A program made the translations under genes and the position numbers. From positions 11,974,313-12,038,312 of the forward strand of contig OZ024783.1 of NCBI GenBank assembly GCA_964017065.1: a stretch of DNA of 64,000 nucleotides, in the 5' to 3' direction. Positions 33,838 to 46,920 of the stretch are shown here, one piece after another; positions within the stretch are counted from its first letter, which is position 1; the number at the start of each line of letters is the position of its first letter. Source of the stretch: Haliclona indistincta (Eukaryota > Porifera > Demospongiae > Haplosclerida > Chalinidae). The notes beneath the pieces were generated by a model that saw only the letters and a program-made list of their open reading frames with translations, did no database searches and was not told the DNA's origin.

Positions 33838-35717
33838 GAGTATAGTACTATGCTTTCATACCTGAACATGCTTTTCGGTTTGTTGAGTGGCTGTGGCTTG
33901 TGATCCATTTTGTTATAGGCAACAATCCACCATCACTATCACTATCACTGCATGCCACTCTCTATAACAAAAATGTATCATCCCAAATTATACTTGTGAG
34001 CAAACTGAGTATAAATTTTTAATATTAACACTTCTACACAATTCTGGGAAACGACTGAGGTTACTCCGTACCTACATGTACATAGCCAATGCATCATAAT
34101 ATTGACCACTGTATACCAATAATAGCGCTGTATTGGTAGATTATTTGCCTTTCAGTAACTCACACTTCTTCCAACTAATGATGGTTCAATTCTCTTCAAA
34201 TTATGTAGATAGACCTATAAAGAATCACAACTGAATTTGATGTAGTGGATGCACATCAGTTTTAGCTTATAATTTATTTGAGTGTTGCTTGTGATAAAGC
34301 ACAATGTAAGCATTCTTCTACGATGTAAAATCATCATAGCTTGAGATTAATGCACAAAAAGTGATTCATGCAAATGCTTGAGCTTGCCACAGAACATCAT
34401 TCACTTCTCAATCACAACTCATTAGTAGTATTTCTTCTATTCTCTGATACGAGGTTGCGCAACTCTCCCTTAATGTCCAGGATTTGACTGCACTGCCTAT
34501 ATCTGCTACATGTCAATGTAATAATATTATATACGTATTATAAGTCAAGATGAAATAGCATGCATGCATACCAGCATGGATATAGAGTTTAGAGAACTTT
34601 GTTGTGATGATCTCTGAAACAGGAGCAGCCTGACAAACTCTGAAGTATTTCAAACCTGTGTGATGCATGCACAAAAATAGAACTATAATATCCTGATCAT
34701 GCACAACCTCAGTGCAATGGGAATATGTTCCTGTTAGCTTCAGTTTGGTAGAAAACATTTCAGTGGATCCTGGAAATTCCTGTATGTGTATGCAAACATG
34801 CGTGTATGCATGTTTGTTCATTTTAAACTCCTTGCATGCACCTGTAGGTTCTCAAGTTGCCGATTTTCAAGTATCTGCAGTCCTTCCTCTGCATCATTAC
34901 TGCAGTACGGCTTTAAATCGTTACTACCATCACCTTGAGTGACCGATACCTATATACATGCATGACCATAATTAAACAATTCATAATTATTATAACTTAT
35001 ACGAACTTAATGCACACAGGAATACCAATAACAAAGTTGCATCTGTTGGCTGATTATCAGTCTGCAACTGCTTATGAATCCTACGGTACTCTTGCTGAAT
35101 ACTTGACAAAATTAATGAATATCAGAAAATCCTAAGTTTGTTATTAATAATGCATGGGTTACACGAAGCTAGCTAAAAGTAAAAATAAACCATTATCTGT
35201 CAACTCCAAGAGTTGTATGATGGAATGGATCCAGCATATGTTAGTGCCAAGTGGATTTATGAGTATATGTCCATGGGACATATTTAATACGTTGCAGCTA
35301 ACACATGAACTTACATCAGGTATGGCCACACTTATTGCACATAAATCAATAGTTTCCTCTTTTTTGCTTCTTCTGAAGCAGCTTACCATTGATTGTGAAA
35401 CAAGACTGTAGTACACTCCACATTCTATACATGTACCACACCAATGATCAGTGTTGCAGCTGAATTGAACTGATACACAACACGTGCTTTAATGTTTAAC
35501 CCGGTCTCATATTTTTCATAAACCCATTAACACAACAATAATAATTACTTTTTACATGAATTCAACACCAGAGGATCACACAATTATGCAAACAATTTTG
35601 GCTGTAGGTTCTAGCTATGGTTCTAGCTTGTTCATATTACATGATTTCTGCATAAATATACATGTGTGTTGTAATTCGTATGTTAATTGCACAGTCCAAA
35701 CAGCAACGCATCTAGAA

Positions 35718-37250
35718 AGAGAGAAAATGAGATTTGACATCTGCATATGCACCTCTAGAAGGAACTCACATGTAGAAATTGGTCAGTCATTGCCACGCCC
35801 AGCAATAAGGCGGAGTGTGTCGTTATCGGTAAATATCAATGTACAAACTCTTATTGCTGGGTCCAGGAAACACCTAGAAGGATAGAAAATGAGATTTGAA
35901 ATCATCACATGTACCCAAAGAAGAAACTCACATGTAGAAATTGGTCAGTCATTGCCACACCCAGCAACAAGGCGGAGTGTGTCGTTATCGGTAAATATCA
36001 ACGTACAAACTCTTATTGCTGGGTCCAGGAAACACCTAGAAGGATAGAAAATGAGATTTGAAATCATCACATGTACCCAAAGAAGAAACTCACATGTAGA
36101 AATTGGTCAGTCATTGCCACGCCCAGCAATAAGGCGGAGTGTGTCGTTATCGGTAAATATCAACGTACAAACTCTTATTGCTGGGTCCAGGAAACATCTA
36201 GAAGGATAGAAAATGAGATTTGAAATCATCACATGTACCCAAAGAAGAAACTCACATGTAGAAATTGGTCAGTCATTGCCACACCCAGCAATAAGGCGGA
36301 GTGTTGCTATCGGTAAATATCAATGTACAAACTCTTATTGCTGGGTCCAGGAAACACCTAGAAGGATAGAAAATGAGATTTGAAATCATCACATGTACCC
36401 AAAGAAGAAACTCACATGTAGAAATTGGTCAGTCATTGCCACACCCAGCAATAACGCGGAGTGTGTCGTTATCGGTAAATATCAATGTACAAACTCTTAT
36501 TGCTGGGTCCAGGAAACACCTAGAAGGATAGAAAATGAGATTTGACATCTGCACATGCACCTCTAGAAGGAACTCACATGTAGAAATTGGTCAGTCATTG
36601 CCACGCCCAGCAATAAGGCGGAGTGTGTCGTTATCGGTAAATATCAACGTACAAACTCTTATTGCTGGGTCCAGGAAACACCTAGAAGGATAGAAAATGA
36701 GATTTGAAATCATCACATGTACCCAAAGAAGAAACTCACATGTAGAAATTGGTCAGTCATTGCCACACCCAGCAATAAGGCGGAGTGTTGCTATCGGTAA
36801 ATATCAATGTACAAACTCTTATTGCTGGGTCCAGGAAACACCTAGAAGGATAGAAAATGAGATTTGACATCTGCACATGCACCTCTAGAAGGAACTCACA
36901 TGTAGAAATTGGTCAGTCATAGCCACACCCAGCAATAAGGCGGAGTGTGTCGTTATCGGTAAATATCAACGTACAAACTCTTATTGCTGGGTCCAGGAAA
37001 CACCTAGAAGGATAGAAAATGAGATTTGAAATCATCACATGTACCCAAAGAAGAAACTGACATGCAGAAATTGGTCAGTCATTGCCACACCCAGCAATAA
37101 GGCGGAGAGTGTAGTTATTGGTAAATATCAATGTACAAACTCTTATTGCTGGGTCCAGGAAACACCTAGAAGGATAGAAAATGAGATTTGACATCTGCAC
37201 ATGTACCCAAAGAAGTAACTCACATGTAGAAGTTGTTCAGTTATTGCCAC
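35718..37250 (-). repeat. Satellite array B, 9 units plus partial, inverted relative to array A
   Basis: Same unit as array A read on the minus strand (plus-strand words GTTATCGGTAAATATCA, CTCTTATTGCTGGGTCCAGG). Units begin near 35,718, 35,880, 36,042, 36,203, 36,363, 36,525, 36,687, 36,848 and 37,009, with a partial last one. Both linker types occur. A core variant with TGTTGCTATCGG is specific to this array. Confidence 0.96.
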
Positions 37251-37527
37251 ACCCACATTGAAAGTGAAAATTAATAATAATAATAATAAGCTAGGGAGAA
37301 ATCAGCAGTTAAACAAATAAACTACTGGATTTTTCAATATTTTTCTATACAGCAAGTAGATACTGACTCACTGTGAGTGCTGCTTCACTTCTTAGTTGGC
37401 GTACCTAGCTCCTTAGTGTTGCGCGTCCATTGTATTATACTATTCTGGATGCGTACACAGAGCGTACAATTCGTGTATGTGATATCACAACTCAATGTAC
37501 AACATGTACATTCTTGTGGTTTCTAAT

Positions 37528-37568
37528 GAATGTGGTGCTGGCGAATGTGGTGCTGGCTTCAGCCGGGT
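37528..37568. repeat. 41-bp inverted repeat, right member
   Basis: Exact reverse complement of 24,777-24,817 (GAATGTGGTGCTGGCGAATG ... TTCAGCCGGGT). Beyond both members, outward, no further complementarity is seen. Inward only a weak GTGAGTCAGTA similarity remains. Confidence 0.9.
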
Positions 37569-37793
37569 ATCTTGAAAACGAAGATGACGAAACTCGATTT
37601 TCACCGTTTCCAGGTTCGTCACTTTAGTAACAATCTCGAGCGATCTCCTTGCTACTGTAAGATGGGGCAACGCCAGATAGCAGATTTAAGTGTCATTGGA
37701 CGTATAAAATTCATCACCAGGCGAAATATCAGCGTTTGAACGCTAATACATTGTATGTAGCCGCCATCTTGTTTTCTCGTTCAACCCTACATA

Positions 37794-37816
37794 GGGAGAC
37801 ACTACCGTGTCTCCCT
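37794..37816. repeat. GGGAGACAC hairpin at the right edge of the 14-kb block
   Basis: GGGAGACAC-TACC-GTGTCTCCC forms a 9-bp stem with a 4-nt loop. It coincides with the point where homology to the other NLR genes resumes and with the altered stop of NLR2, so it is part of the breakpoint. Confidence 0.75.
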
Positions 37817-40774
37817 AATACATGACTCAGTGAATCGAATGTAAGTAGTTTTGTAGTCACCTGGATTTTCCAGAGAATACAATAAATGTTCACCAGCAGA
37901 TGAACTCCTTTTTTTACAAACATGTTGACGTTTCATAATTCTTAAGGGAGAAAAAGAAGTTGGAATGCATGTCACCTCCTTGATTGATGGACTGTATGCA
38001 GCAGCATCCATTATTTCAACCATAGCTTTAATACCATCTTGTGATAAGGCAGGCTTATGGTAAGTAAATTCTAATTGTTGAAGTGTACGGTTAGACTGTA
38101 TAATTGCTTTAAGAGTAAGAAGATTGGCTTCTTCATTTGTAAAATTAATTTCTAGTCGAACCAGTGATGTGTTGTCACGTAGTGCTGGTGCTAGTGGAAT
38201 AAGATAAGTGTCCGATATTGTAAGATATTTAATATTTGAATTGTCTTTGAGAAGACTCACAGTGTGACTTCCTATGGTACCACTGACAAAATCACTAAGA
38301 ATAGTCAGTGATTCTAGTGAAGATGGTTTGAAAACAACTGGAAGCAGTATGTCTATATTTTTACAAAAAGCACCAATATTCATCAAAGCAGGTGTGTTGT
38401 ACTTGCATAAAATGGCTGCACCACTTTTTGAACAGCAAAGATTTTCTAACTCAAGATGCTGAAGCTTATTATGGCATAGTTTAAGTAATGGTTCTGTGTG
38501 TTCTATGTTAATACCAAACAATGTGAGTTCCTGAAATTCTCCTTTACTGTCATGTTTAGCAGATCCATGACCCTGTACCAAGAGATCAACCTCTGCTTGA
38601 CTAGAGACATGAATACGCCACCTTCCACCAATGTGGCTGATGCAGTGACCAGTAAGATAATAATCAAAGGGCATTACTAGCATTCCTCGTCCAACTAATG
38701 TCAATTGACTATCAACAGTCATTTGTTGATCAAGCCAATCTTTCACCAAATTTTGTACAATGTTGTTGCATTCATATACACAACGAACCATTCGAATAGG
38801 ACCAATAGACATATCACCTAAAGATTTCATCACCTTTGGATAAAGGAAGTCATTGCCATGTATGCACAGGCCAGCCATGAACCTAGACACCATATCTCTA
38901 TCACCTATCGAGGGAGGTACATGAACACTACTGTCGAGAGATATATGAATAGCTGACATATATTCTTGAAGAGTAAGATGAAGAAAACAAAATGAATAGT
39001 TAGGACCAACTGACACATCAAGACTTTTAGTTTTTTTCATTAAACCAAGATGATCAAATTCACTTTTACAATTGAAAATATACTTTTCATTGAGTAAACC
39101 ATCGTAAGCCATCCTGGCTATAGTAAAGAATTGATCAGCCATAGTTATCTGCGGATGCACCATAAACTGACCAAGCTTATTAATATCATCAACACGTTGA
39201 AGTGGTCGAGGCATGCAATAATCATCAGTTATCATTCTATTGTGAACTAGATGTCGACGAATGAGGCTGCGAGTGAGAGCATCAAACAGTTGTGTCATGG
39301 TTTTAGGGAAAGGACAGTCAGTGCCATAGTTGTCTTTGAATATCATAGCTATAATGACAGCATTGAGAGGAAGATACATCATTCCCTTGATGATGGGATC
39401 ACCATTGATATACTGTAAAAATGCTGTACATTGTTCCTTAGACTCACTAAACACACTCTTGGAATACTCAGTAACCTGTTCTCCGGTAAAGCCTAATATT
39501 TCTAATCGCTTGGCCGTATAAAGTCAGCACTCACTGAAGGACGACTGGTGATGATTACTGTAGCCTCTGGAAGCTCCAAACCCTTAACAAGTTGTATATA
39601 AACTGAATTCTTCTGCCGCTGCTCACGAGGAAGTTCATCAAAACCGTCCAGAACAAGCAATATGCCTTTTCCATTGCCAACATTATCCAAAACATCTTCT
39701 ATGATAGTGCTTCTAGACCGTGGAAACAAATCGCTTAGTTTCTGTGCTTCTTGAGCACTCTTTTCTCTCAATTGAACCAGCACTACCAACTTAAATGCCT
39801 TCACACTCTCTAACTCCTCCCACTTGTGACATAGTTCCCATGCTAACGTACTCTTCCCAACACCTGGTGCTCCCTCTATTAGTACGCATCGTACTGGCTT
39901 GCTACCGCGTTCTGGTTTTAGTATGTCTTGTAATGCTATCGGAGTCTTCTTTAGCATAACCTCTTCTGTTAGACCATGAAGGGTCTTTCTAGTAAACTCA
40001 TCTGCTTCTTTGCGTGTCACTTCCTCACTACTGATGACAGCTAAGTTAATGTAGTACTTGCTGCAGCTAGTAGGTAGTTTTTCTTCATCAGGGAGTGACT
40101 GTCGGTATAGAAACTTGAGATCCTGAGCATAGGTCAAAATTGGGTGAGTAGGTCGTGCTGCAGTCACAGATAAAACCATTTATGAATACCGTTATCTACA
40201 ATTCTTACTTTTTCTTTTCTTTATTGGAGGCGATGAGAGCTTATCTTCTACAATCACTTCATTTTCTGAACAATGATACATCTCTTGCAGCAGCTGTGTT
40301 ATAGCTAGGCTATACTCACCTGCACTTGTTGGTGGATTTGCACCAACTTTCTCTGCCAGTTGTTTAGCTTTAACTAACTGGTCACATCCATTCACAGCAT
40401 CTACTAACTGCTGCCATGATGCCTGCTCATCATTGTCAATCCAATATGTGATCAATTTCTGTAATTTGCTGTTATTAGTGCGACCTTCAAATTGTTCTGT
40501 TTGTCCTCCCAGCATAAGTCCAATTGCAAGTGAATCCCACAAATGGACTGGAAAATCAACTTCGATGAGTTTGAATAATGCTGAATTTGCATCCAATTTA
40601 AGTACTGGAGAAAAAACAGGTAGCTTATTTAGAATTTTCTGGTCAATACTGAAACAATGGTACTTTCTGCATGAGATCTCATAAAACTGGTAAGGGATTT
40701 GGTCTCTTAAAAAACAGAGACCCACCCACCCCTCATATCTGGTTCTAGCCTCGTACCCAGGCTCTTTCTTTTAA

Positions 40775-41972
40775 CCCTTTAATTGCTGAATTATTTCGTC
40801 CAAATTTTGACCTGGTCTAAACTGGCAGTTTGTCTTGCAATTTTCTCCACCATCCCGTATGCTAGCTGTTCCAAACTAACATCCTCTTCTAAAAAATTTT
40901 AGCATATAAAATCTTATGACCATGTGCTAAACTCCAAGTTGGCTACTCCCACTTAGGAACTGAAGCCACTTAAGTGTTGTGGCCTCGTCGTTTTTCAGCT
41001 CATTTTGGTCTTCGTCAAGCCATGGTGAAGGATACAAAAACCTGGTGGTGTCCAGGTGAGCAAACAGGACAGTTTAGACCATGATCAATGCAAATTAAGT
41101 GTGCGTTTCCGGGCACCCTGAAGCCACAAAAGTGCAAAAATTCCTCTGCGCTTCACGTTTATTGGTTCCGCTCTACGGGATACAAACCTATGTCAATCTT
41201 CGGTCACAGTAATGTTTTAGTTGAATAAGCATGAGAAACAATTTTATTTTTTTAAGGAAAATTCCCATTCTACACTTTGGCTTAATTGATTTCTGAAGCA
41301 CTCTCCACACTACTTATGATGTCCAATGTGGGTAGTACTAATTATGACGCCTAAAGGCGTCATTAGGGGTTAACTCTTTAGTGACTGAATTATTTTGACG
41401 AAGATTCGGCTTGCTCTAAACTGACAGTTTGTCTTGCGATTTCTACAACATGCAGTACGCTAGCTGTTCCAAACTAGCACTGTTTTTTCCTGGCATGTCA
41501 AAGTTTACGACCATGTACTAAACTCTGAGTTGGTCACTCCCAATTCGGAACTGAAGCCGCTTAAGTGCTGCGACCTCGTCATTTTTCAGCCAATTTTGGT
41601 CTTCGTTTAGCCCTGGTGACTGATACAAAAACCTGGTGGTGTCCAGGTGAGCAAACAGCATAGTTTAGACCATATTCTATGCCCAAGTGTGCATTTCCGG
41701 GCATCCTGAAGCCCCAAAAATGCCGAAAGCGGCGAGGGGCTCCGCCCCTTCAAACCCCGGGTTAAAGGGGGGACACCCCCCTTTAAAAATCCCCCCGTTC
41801 TATATATTTTAGTGGGGAGGGCGCGGCGAAAAACAGGTGATTTTTTCAGGTAAAGTTAGCTTTTGCAATTAAACTTTATTTGACCTTTCTAGAGCACTTT
41901 TCCCACTATTTATGACGTCTACAGTAGGTGGAGTCAATTATGACGGCTAAATCCGCTATAGGCCTTAAAGGG
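40775..41972. mobile_element. Two TTAA-inserting (piggyBac-like) MITEs in tandem, NLR2 intron 4
   Basis: TTAA|CCCTTTAATTGCTG... at the left and ...GGCCTTAAAGGG|TTAA at the right. An internal TTAA at 41,370-41,373 separates two related members (40,775-41,369 and 41,374-41,972), both with TCTAAACTG.CAGTTTGTCTTG and AAACCTGGTGGTGTCCAGGT. Unit 3 has the empty site TTCTTTTAAAAAGAGCC. The second member holds a GC-rich palindrome (41,762-41,786). CCC-starting ends at TTAA are the piggyBac hallmark; no transposase. Confidence 0.8.
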
Positions 41973-42458
41973 TTAAAAAGAGCCTGGCACAGACTGTCTT
42001 TGCATCATGCTCAAATCACCCCACTTTTCTTGGGCGATTGGATATTCTCGTTACACGTCCGTGACATGTATGACATCACACAAATGGACAACACAGAAAA
42101 TTCACTCGCCAGCGACCAGGGATGTTTGGAGAGCACTCTGTACTGCATAATCAGCAAAGAACAAGCATAGTCGTTCCAGGCACCATAGTCAAATCAATGC
42201 TGTTTTGGTGATGTCATACTATATTACACACCCACTAATCATGATGTTGCCAAATAAAAATTGTTACTATATGTGTGCGTGCATAGACAGTCTGTACCAA
42301 GTACCTTTTAAAGGGACTGGTTATGAGGCTAATCTGGTTCATGACACACTTATATACGCAATTATACTCAGTTTTAGACAAAAGGTTTCTATGCATGTTC
42401 TTAAAGCCTTAAAAAACAAAATTACTCAATCAACAGTTATCACTAGCTCACAATTCTT

Positions 42459-42482
42459 CGGTCCTGGATTTTCTTCAACATC
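42459..42482 (-). other. 2A core in NLR2 exon 4
   Basis: Same DVEENPGP core and LLSLLILAG lead as NLR1, in frame with exons 1-3 and 5. It remains functional-looking although the downstream NACHT frame is broken. Confidence 0.92.
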
Positions 42483-42783
42483 TCCAGCCAATATGAGTAG
42501 TGAGAGCAGTGGGACTGCCGCATTCTCTACAAGTTCTTTGTGAAAAGTATAAACATGTATTTCAGTACTTACCCAGAACAGTTCTAATGTGAGGAAATGG
42601 TGTTTTCATAATAGGCTCAGTAGTGATGGTAGTAGTGTGAAATGGTGAATAGTAGGTAGCAAGAGAACAAGAGGTAGTCACTGGAGAAGACAGATGAGTG
42701 GTTAGTATGATTGGAGAGTACGTTAACTGCTGGCAAAATTGTTCTGGTGGCTGGCTGAGTCCTAAATAGAAAGTTATTAACTA

Positions 42784-42896
42784 CAGTAGAACCTCTCTAA
42801 GGCCTTTGGGACCAACAAAACTCGTCCATTATAGAGAGTGTGTCCTCTGGTCAGGGGTTTATTATACATTATGTGGGTTATATTTGGTTATATTTT
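42784..42896. mobile_element. Truncated CAGTAGAACC element in NLR2 intron 2
   Basis: TA|CAGTAGAACCTCTCTAAGG ... GTCCATTATAGAGAG ... TTATTATACATTATGTGGG, absent from unit 1 (intron reads AACTACTACACAACG). It matches the left part of the element at 9,092 and is 3'-truncated. Confidence 0.7.
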
Positions 42897-43420
42897 ACAA
42901 AATGTTATTATGTCACTCACTGAGTATTCTTTTGATTAGTGTGAAAGCTTGCTCAGTATTGCTAGCACTGGTCATTGTAATGATCCTGGTACTTGTATTC
43001 TCACTAAAGAGTCTCTTATTGTACAGTTCAACAGTTAGCAGATCAGGTTGAGCCACATCGTGGTCAAAGGGAACATCTAACACGATACACTGTTTGTCAG
43101 TAGATGAAGATGGTAGCACTAGTGACACTCCTGTTGTTACAATGTTGAACCCAACAGTAGTCCTGATATCTAATGGCGTTAAGAACAAACATGTCAGCGG
43201 CTCGAGCAGCTAGTACACACGCGCACTTACTGTTTCTCTGCTGAAGCTGGTTGTAATCCAAGTCTCCCACCAAAATTAGTAGAACTATCGCTGCTACTAC
43301 CGCCACCTCAAGTTTATTGGTCACACGTGATGACAGTTTAGCTCGTTTTCTAGAAATCTGACGAACAGAGTGGTTGAATGACCCTATCCTGGCTCTCCAC
43401 AGACAGATATCTACTCCCAT

Positions 43421-43485
43421 AGTGATGGTTGTTTACTGCTGGTGGGTGGGGCTCGTTTGTCGATCACGTGCTCCATGTATGCATA
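43421..43485. promoter_or_regulatory. Bidirectional spacer NLR2 / RPF2 copy 3
   Basis: The 65 bp between divergent starts hold CGATCACGTG (CACGTG at 43,465-43,470), as in the other units. Shortest of the four spacers. Confidence 0.5.
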
Positions 43486-44382
43486 ATGCAGTGCACAGCG
43501 AGTTGTGTAAGTTGTATCTTGTTCTAACTTATATCAGTTCACTGCTTCTTTCCAGTAAAGGTTAAACGAGCCTAGACAAAGGATGCCTAAAATCCACGAG
43601 AACCCCAAGTCCTCTATGTTTATTCGCGGAGGTAAAGTATACGTACTTGAGTGATGTTGAGTGGGCGGCTGTTCAGGCAAGCCTCGATCTGCGACAATAC
43701 AATACACATCACCTCAAAAGTTAACCTTAGATTCCAAGCAACACCTCTTAATGGTTCTAGTGATGAAGGACTTGGTTAGTTGCCTACAACTCTAGCCTGG
43801 TAGTGTACGATGATTTATAATTAAAATTTTTCTAATTATTGCAGTATTTGTTGAAGAAACCTGAAGCAATCATGTACAAGAGGTTAGCCGATTTTAGAAT
43901 ATGTAAACGATTTTGGGTAGGGTATGCTTTATTTTTACCAATCTTAAAATTAACACTTAGCGCATAATTAATTTTGCACTTACACAAGAAGAATCCCATT
44001 GAAAATCCATATTTTACACAGATGACCCATTTTGTGAATTGCTAATTTTATGACAAAGCAAAATGATTTGTGAGAAGCAGTTTGATTCAAAGCAACTGAC
44101 AGAAATAAGTAGTTGTATTATCATTGCACTATTCAAAGTTGTACACTCCTTGGAGTGATAAGCTCCTTGTCTTACTCTTTATTCATCCAATCTCTCTGTT
44201 CAGGAGTTCTTTAGTCAGAAGTCAGACTCATCATTATTTGTAATGGGCTCTCATAGCAAGAAGAGACCACACAACCTTGTCATAGGTACTATCATTCCAA
44301 TGACATAGACTCATAGTCATGTTAGTTGCTATAGGTCGACTATATGATGGTCATATATTGGACTGATGGACTGGACTGGGAT

Positions 44383-44920
44383 GGACTGGGATTGGACACT
44401 AGCTCACGTGAGCGCATAGTAACAATACATTTTTGGTGCGTGCACACCGCGTTGCGCTTGACCCAAATGCCGCAATACATTTAGCGAGCAGAAAGTCGTG
44501 AACTTTGTGTACCTCTACTGCAAATACGAACTGTTTTTAGTGTACGCTGTAGCTTTATAATTGTTATTCACGTTGATCAATGTGGTGTAGGCATGTTTTT
44601 CAGCACCTAGGGCGATACTGCAGTGCAGAATTCGTACTTGTTAGTGACCTTTTTTGTGTACCTCTGAACGCAACATGACAAATATCCGAATAAATTCAAT
44701 ACCTTGGAGCTACATGTACTGTTCGATGATTCGAATATGGTTTAGGCTATAATCTGTATGCAGACAAAGCGTTATCTCGTTGCAAAACGCCTTTGATTCG
44801 GGCAGTTTTTGTATTAAGTAATACTGTAACCATGCAGAACCACACCGTATCCAAGGGCAAAATTGACCTCTGGCGCAACGCGCTGTGTACACGGAAATGC
44901 CCAGTGTCCAATCCCAGTCC
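44383..44920. mobile_element. 538-bp MITE with 18-bp TIRs inside RPF2 copy 3 exon 6
   Basis: GGACTGGGATTGGACACT (44,383-44,400) and AGTGTCCAATCCCAGTCC (44,903-44,920). Preceded by GGACTGATGGACTGGACTGG iterations. About 35 bp of host sequence (GTTGCTATAGGTCGACTATA through TCATATATT) occurs on both sides (44,323-44,359 and 44,941-44,976), far longer than a transposase target duplication. Confidence 0.75.
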
Positions 44921-46920
44921 GTAGGCAATATAATATCTATGGTTGCTATAGGTCGACTATATGATGGTCATATATTAGACATGATTGAACTAGGAGTGGA
45001 GCAATATGCTGGACTGAGTACATTCAAGGTATTCACTTGCTCTTATCATGCAATATGTCACTACTCCTGTTCTAGACTGCAAAGTGTGTTGTTGGATCAA
45101 AGCCGTGTCTGGTGTTTTCAGGTGACTTGTTTGAAACTGATAGTGAATATGCCAGACTAAAGAATCTCTTTATTGGTGAGTGTAATGATGATATACTGTG
45201 TTGTATTGTTCATGTGCACACACATTTGTTACGTTCTCGTGTACAGTCAATCACCAGCTTCAACCTAGTCGACCAATTCATTTGGCATCACACTCAGTGC
45301 AACACATATGACTATAGTCTAATAAGATTAGACATCTATTTGCCATGAGTCACGTTATATGACGAGACACCAGAAATGAGTCGTGTGTTGTCCTAACTGA
45401 ATTGTAGCTCGTAATGAGACTATAGGCTCATCCGCACTATAGAACTGGTTCAATGCACATTAGCTAAAGATCTGATCATAGTGCATCAATCTGCTTACCG
45501 CGTGTCCGCACTGGTCGCCATTAGATCGACTTGCTGGTGTCGATCGCATCATGTGACGTAAGCAACTGCTTCCTAAACAGCCAGAAGACTGGTCTTACCA
45601 CGTACCATCGCTAGTCTGTGTGTTTCGAGCCCTTCTTCGCCCGAGTGTGATTGAACCGCATTAAAGCCCTAGTGCAGACAAGCCTATGAAGGAACCACTT
45701 TGGTCTGTACAAGACATGGAAAATGCCAACTAGCATGTGGTAATAAGAGTAGACAACTGGACTAAACTATTGTCTAGTCATTCTTCTGCTGATAAGGATA
45801 GCATGTACTATTTACAGTGAGCACAGATACTGTGTTCTCGTTTGCTAATTTGAAGCTGAATGTACTAGTCTGTATTCTAATCTTTAGATTTTTTCCGATG
45901 TGAGGATGTCACAAGACTCAATCTCACTGGACTAGATCATGTGATAACTGTAACTGCAGTGGAAGGAAAAATGTACTTCAGAAACTACCAGTGAGTCTCA
46001 TCTCCGAATTTGTTGCCCAATTATTCATTTTTACTCTCGTCTTTGATTCTATTCTAGTATACAGTTAAAGAAGTCTGGTTCAAGTACTCCTCTAGTAGAG
46101 CTACAGGAGATGGGTCCCTCCATGGATCTTGTGCTGAGGCGTGTTAGTCTGGCTGCTCCAGACCTGTATCGTCTCTCCTGCAAGGCACCCAAGCAGTTGA
46201 AGGTGAGAGAGCACTATCACATAACCACATAACTATTGAGTAAGTAGTATTAAGAGATTACCGTACAATTTTGGCAGCTAAAGACTTAAAGCAAAACTAA
46301 GATATCACAAGAAATGTTTGAAGTTAGTCAGGTTCACATAACTATAGAGCTTGATCGTAGCAGGTTGTTCAGAGCTAACTAACAAATATCATACAATACC
46401 TAGAAATGAATCTTTACGATATTGTAATTATAGAGCGGCATCTTTCACTTTGCCTGCAGAACAATTCAATCTAATAAAATTTTGTATTCAATATTATTAC
46501 GCTTGTTCAAATCGTGAAATTTGTCTTGTTAAATTTACGTGAAATTATTTTGCTGAGAAAATACCACCCTATAATATCAGTATCGGTTGTGATGATGTTT
46601 ATAGTAAGCAAAAATGTACAGTAATGACAATAGACCTTTTTCAAACCACCGTGTTGATTAACAGGACCAACAAGGTTTGTGTGTTGTGTTTCTCAGTGAT
46701 AAAGCTGCATAATTCATAGACATAGATCCCACTGGCCCTGTTGTTCGTCCCGCTGAAGAGCATCAAAATGTTTGTGTGCCCAACTACTGACCTTCCCACT
46801 AAAATAGCAGCCATAATTCCACATAATTATTATACCCCTCTTGTAAAAATGGTCTATACTGACTTCCAGCTGGGCTGCTAATAACCAGGTTTTAGTGGTA
46901 CCATGTTACTTCACGTTATT

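Larger units (their letters stand above)
30640..35700. other. Spacer between the two satellite arrays
   Basis: AT-rich, mostly non-coding. Contains one isolated diverged satellite unit (31,397-31,530), an (ATT)n run (32,190-32,237), two decayed reverse-transcriptase tails (32,343-32,658 plus; 32,762-33,020 minus) and an 80-bp direct duplication (33,041-33,120 and 33,758-33,837). Frames at 34,513-35,416 have no recognisable family. Confidence 0.6.
37802..43420 (-). pseudogene. NLR2: 2A-Death-NACHT-LRR copy with frameshift
   Basis: Exons 43,420-43,231; 43,169-42,921; 42,761-42,573; 42,526-42,452 (2A intact at 42,459-42,482); 40,604-40,209; 40,157 onward. In exon 6 a 19-bp deletion at about 39,511 (CGCTTGGCCGTATAAAG instead of the longer sequence in copies 1, 3, 4) shifts frame after RPSVSADFIRPSD-stop, just past the NACHT sensor. 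The rest (39,454-37,802) is open in another frame and well kept. The last residues FTESCIRETR differ from FTELD of the others because of the foreign block. As it stands it would make leader + 2A + Death + part of NACHT. The good state of the downstream half suggests recent inactivation; a sequencing error is the alternative. Confidence 0.85.
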
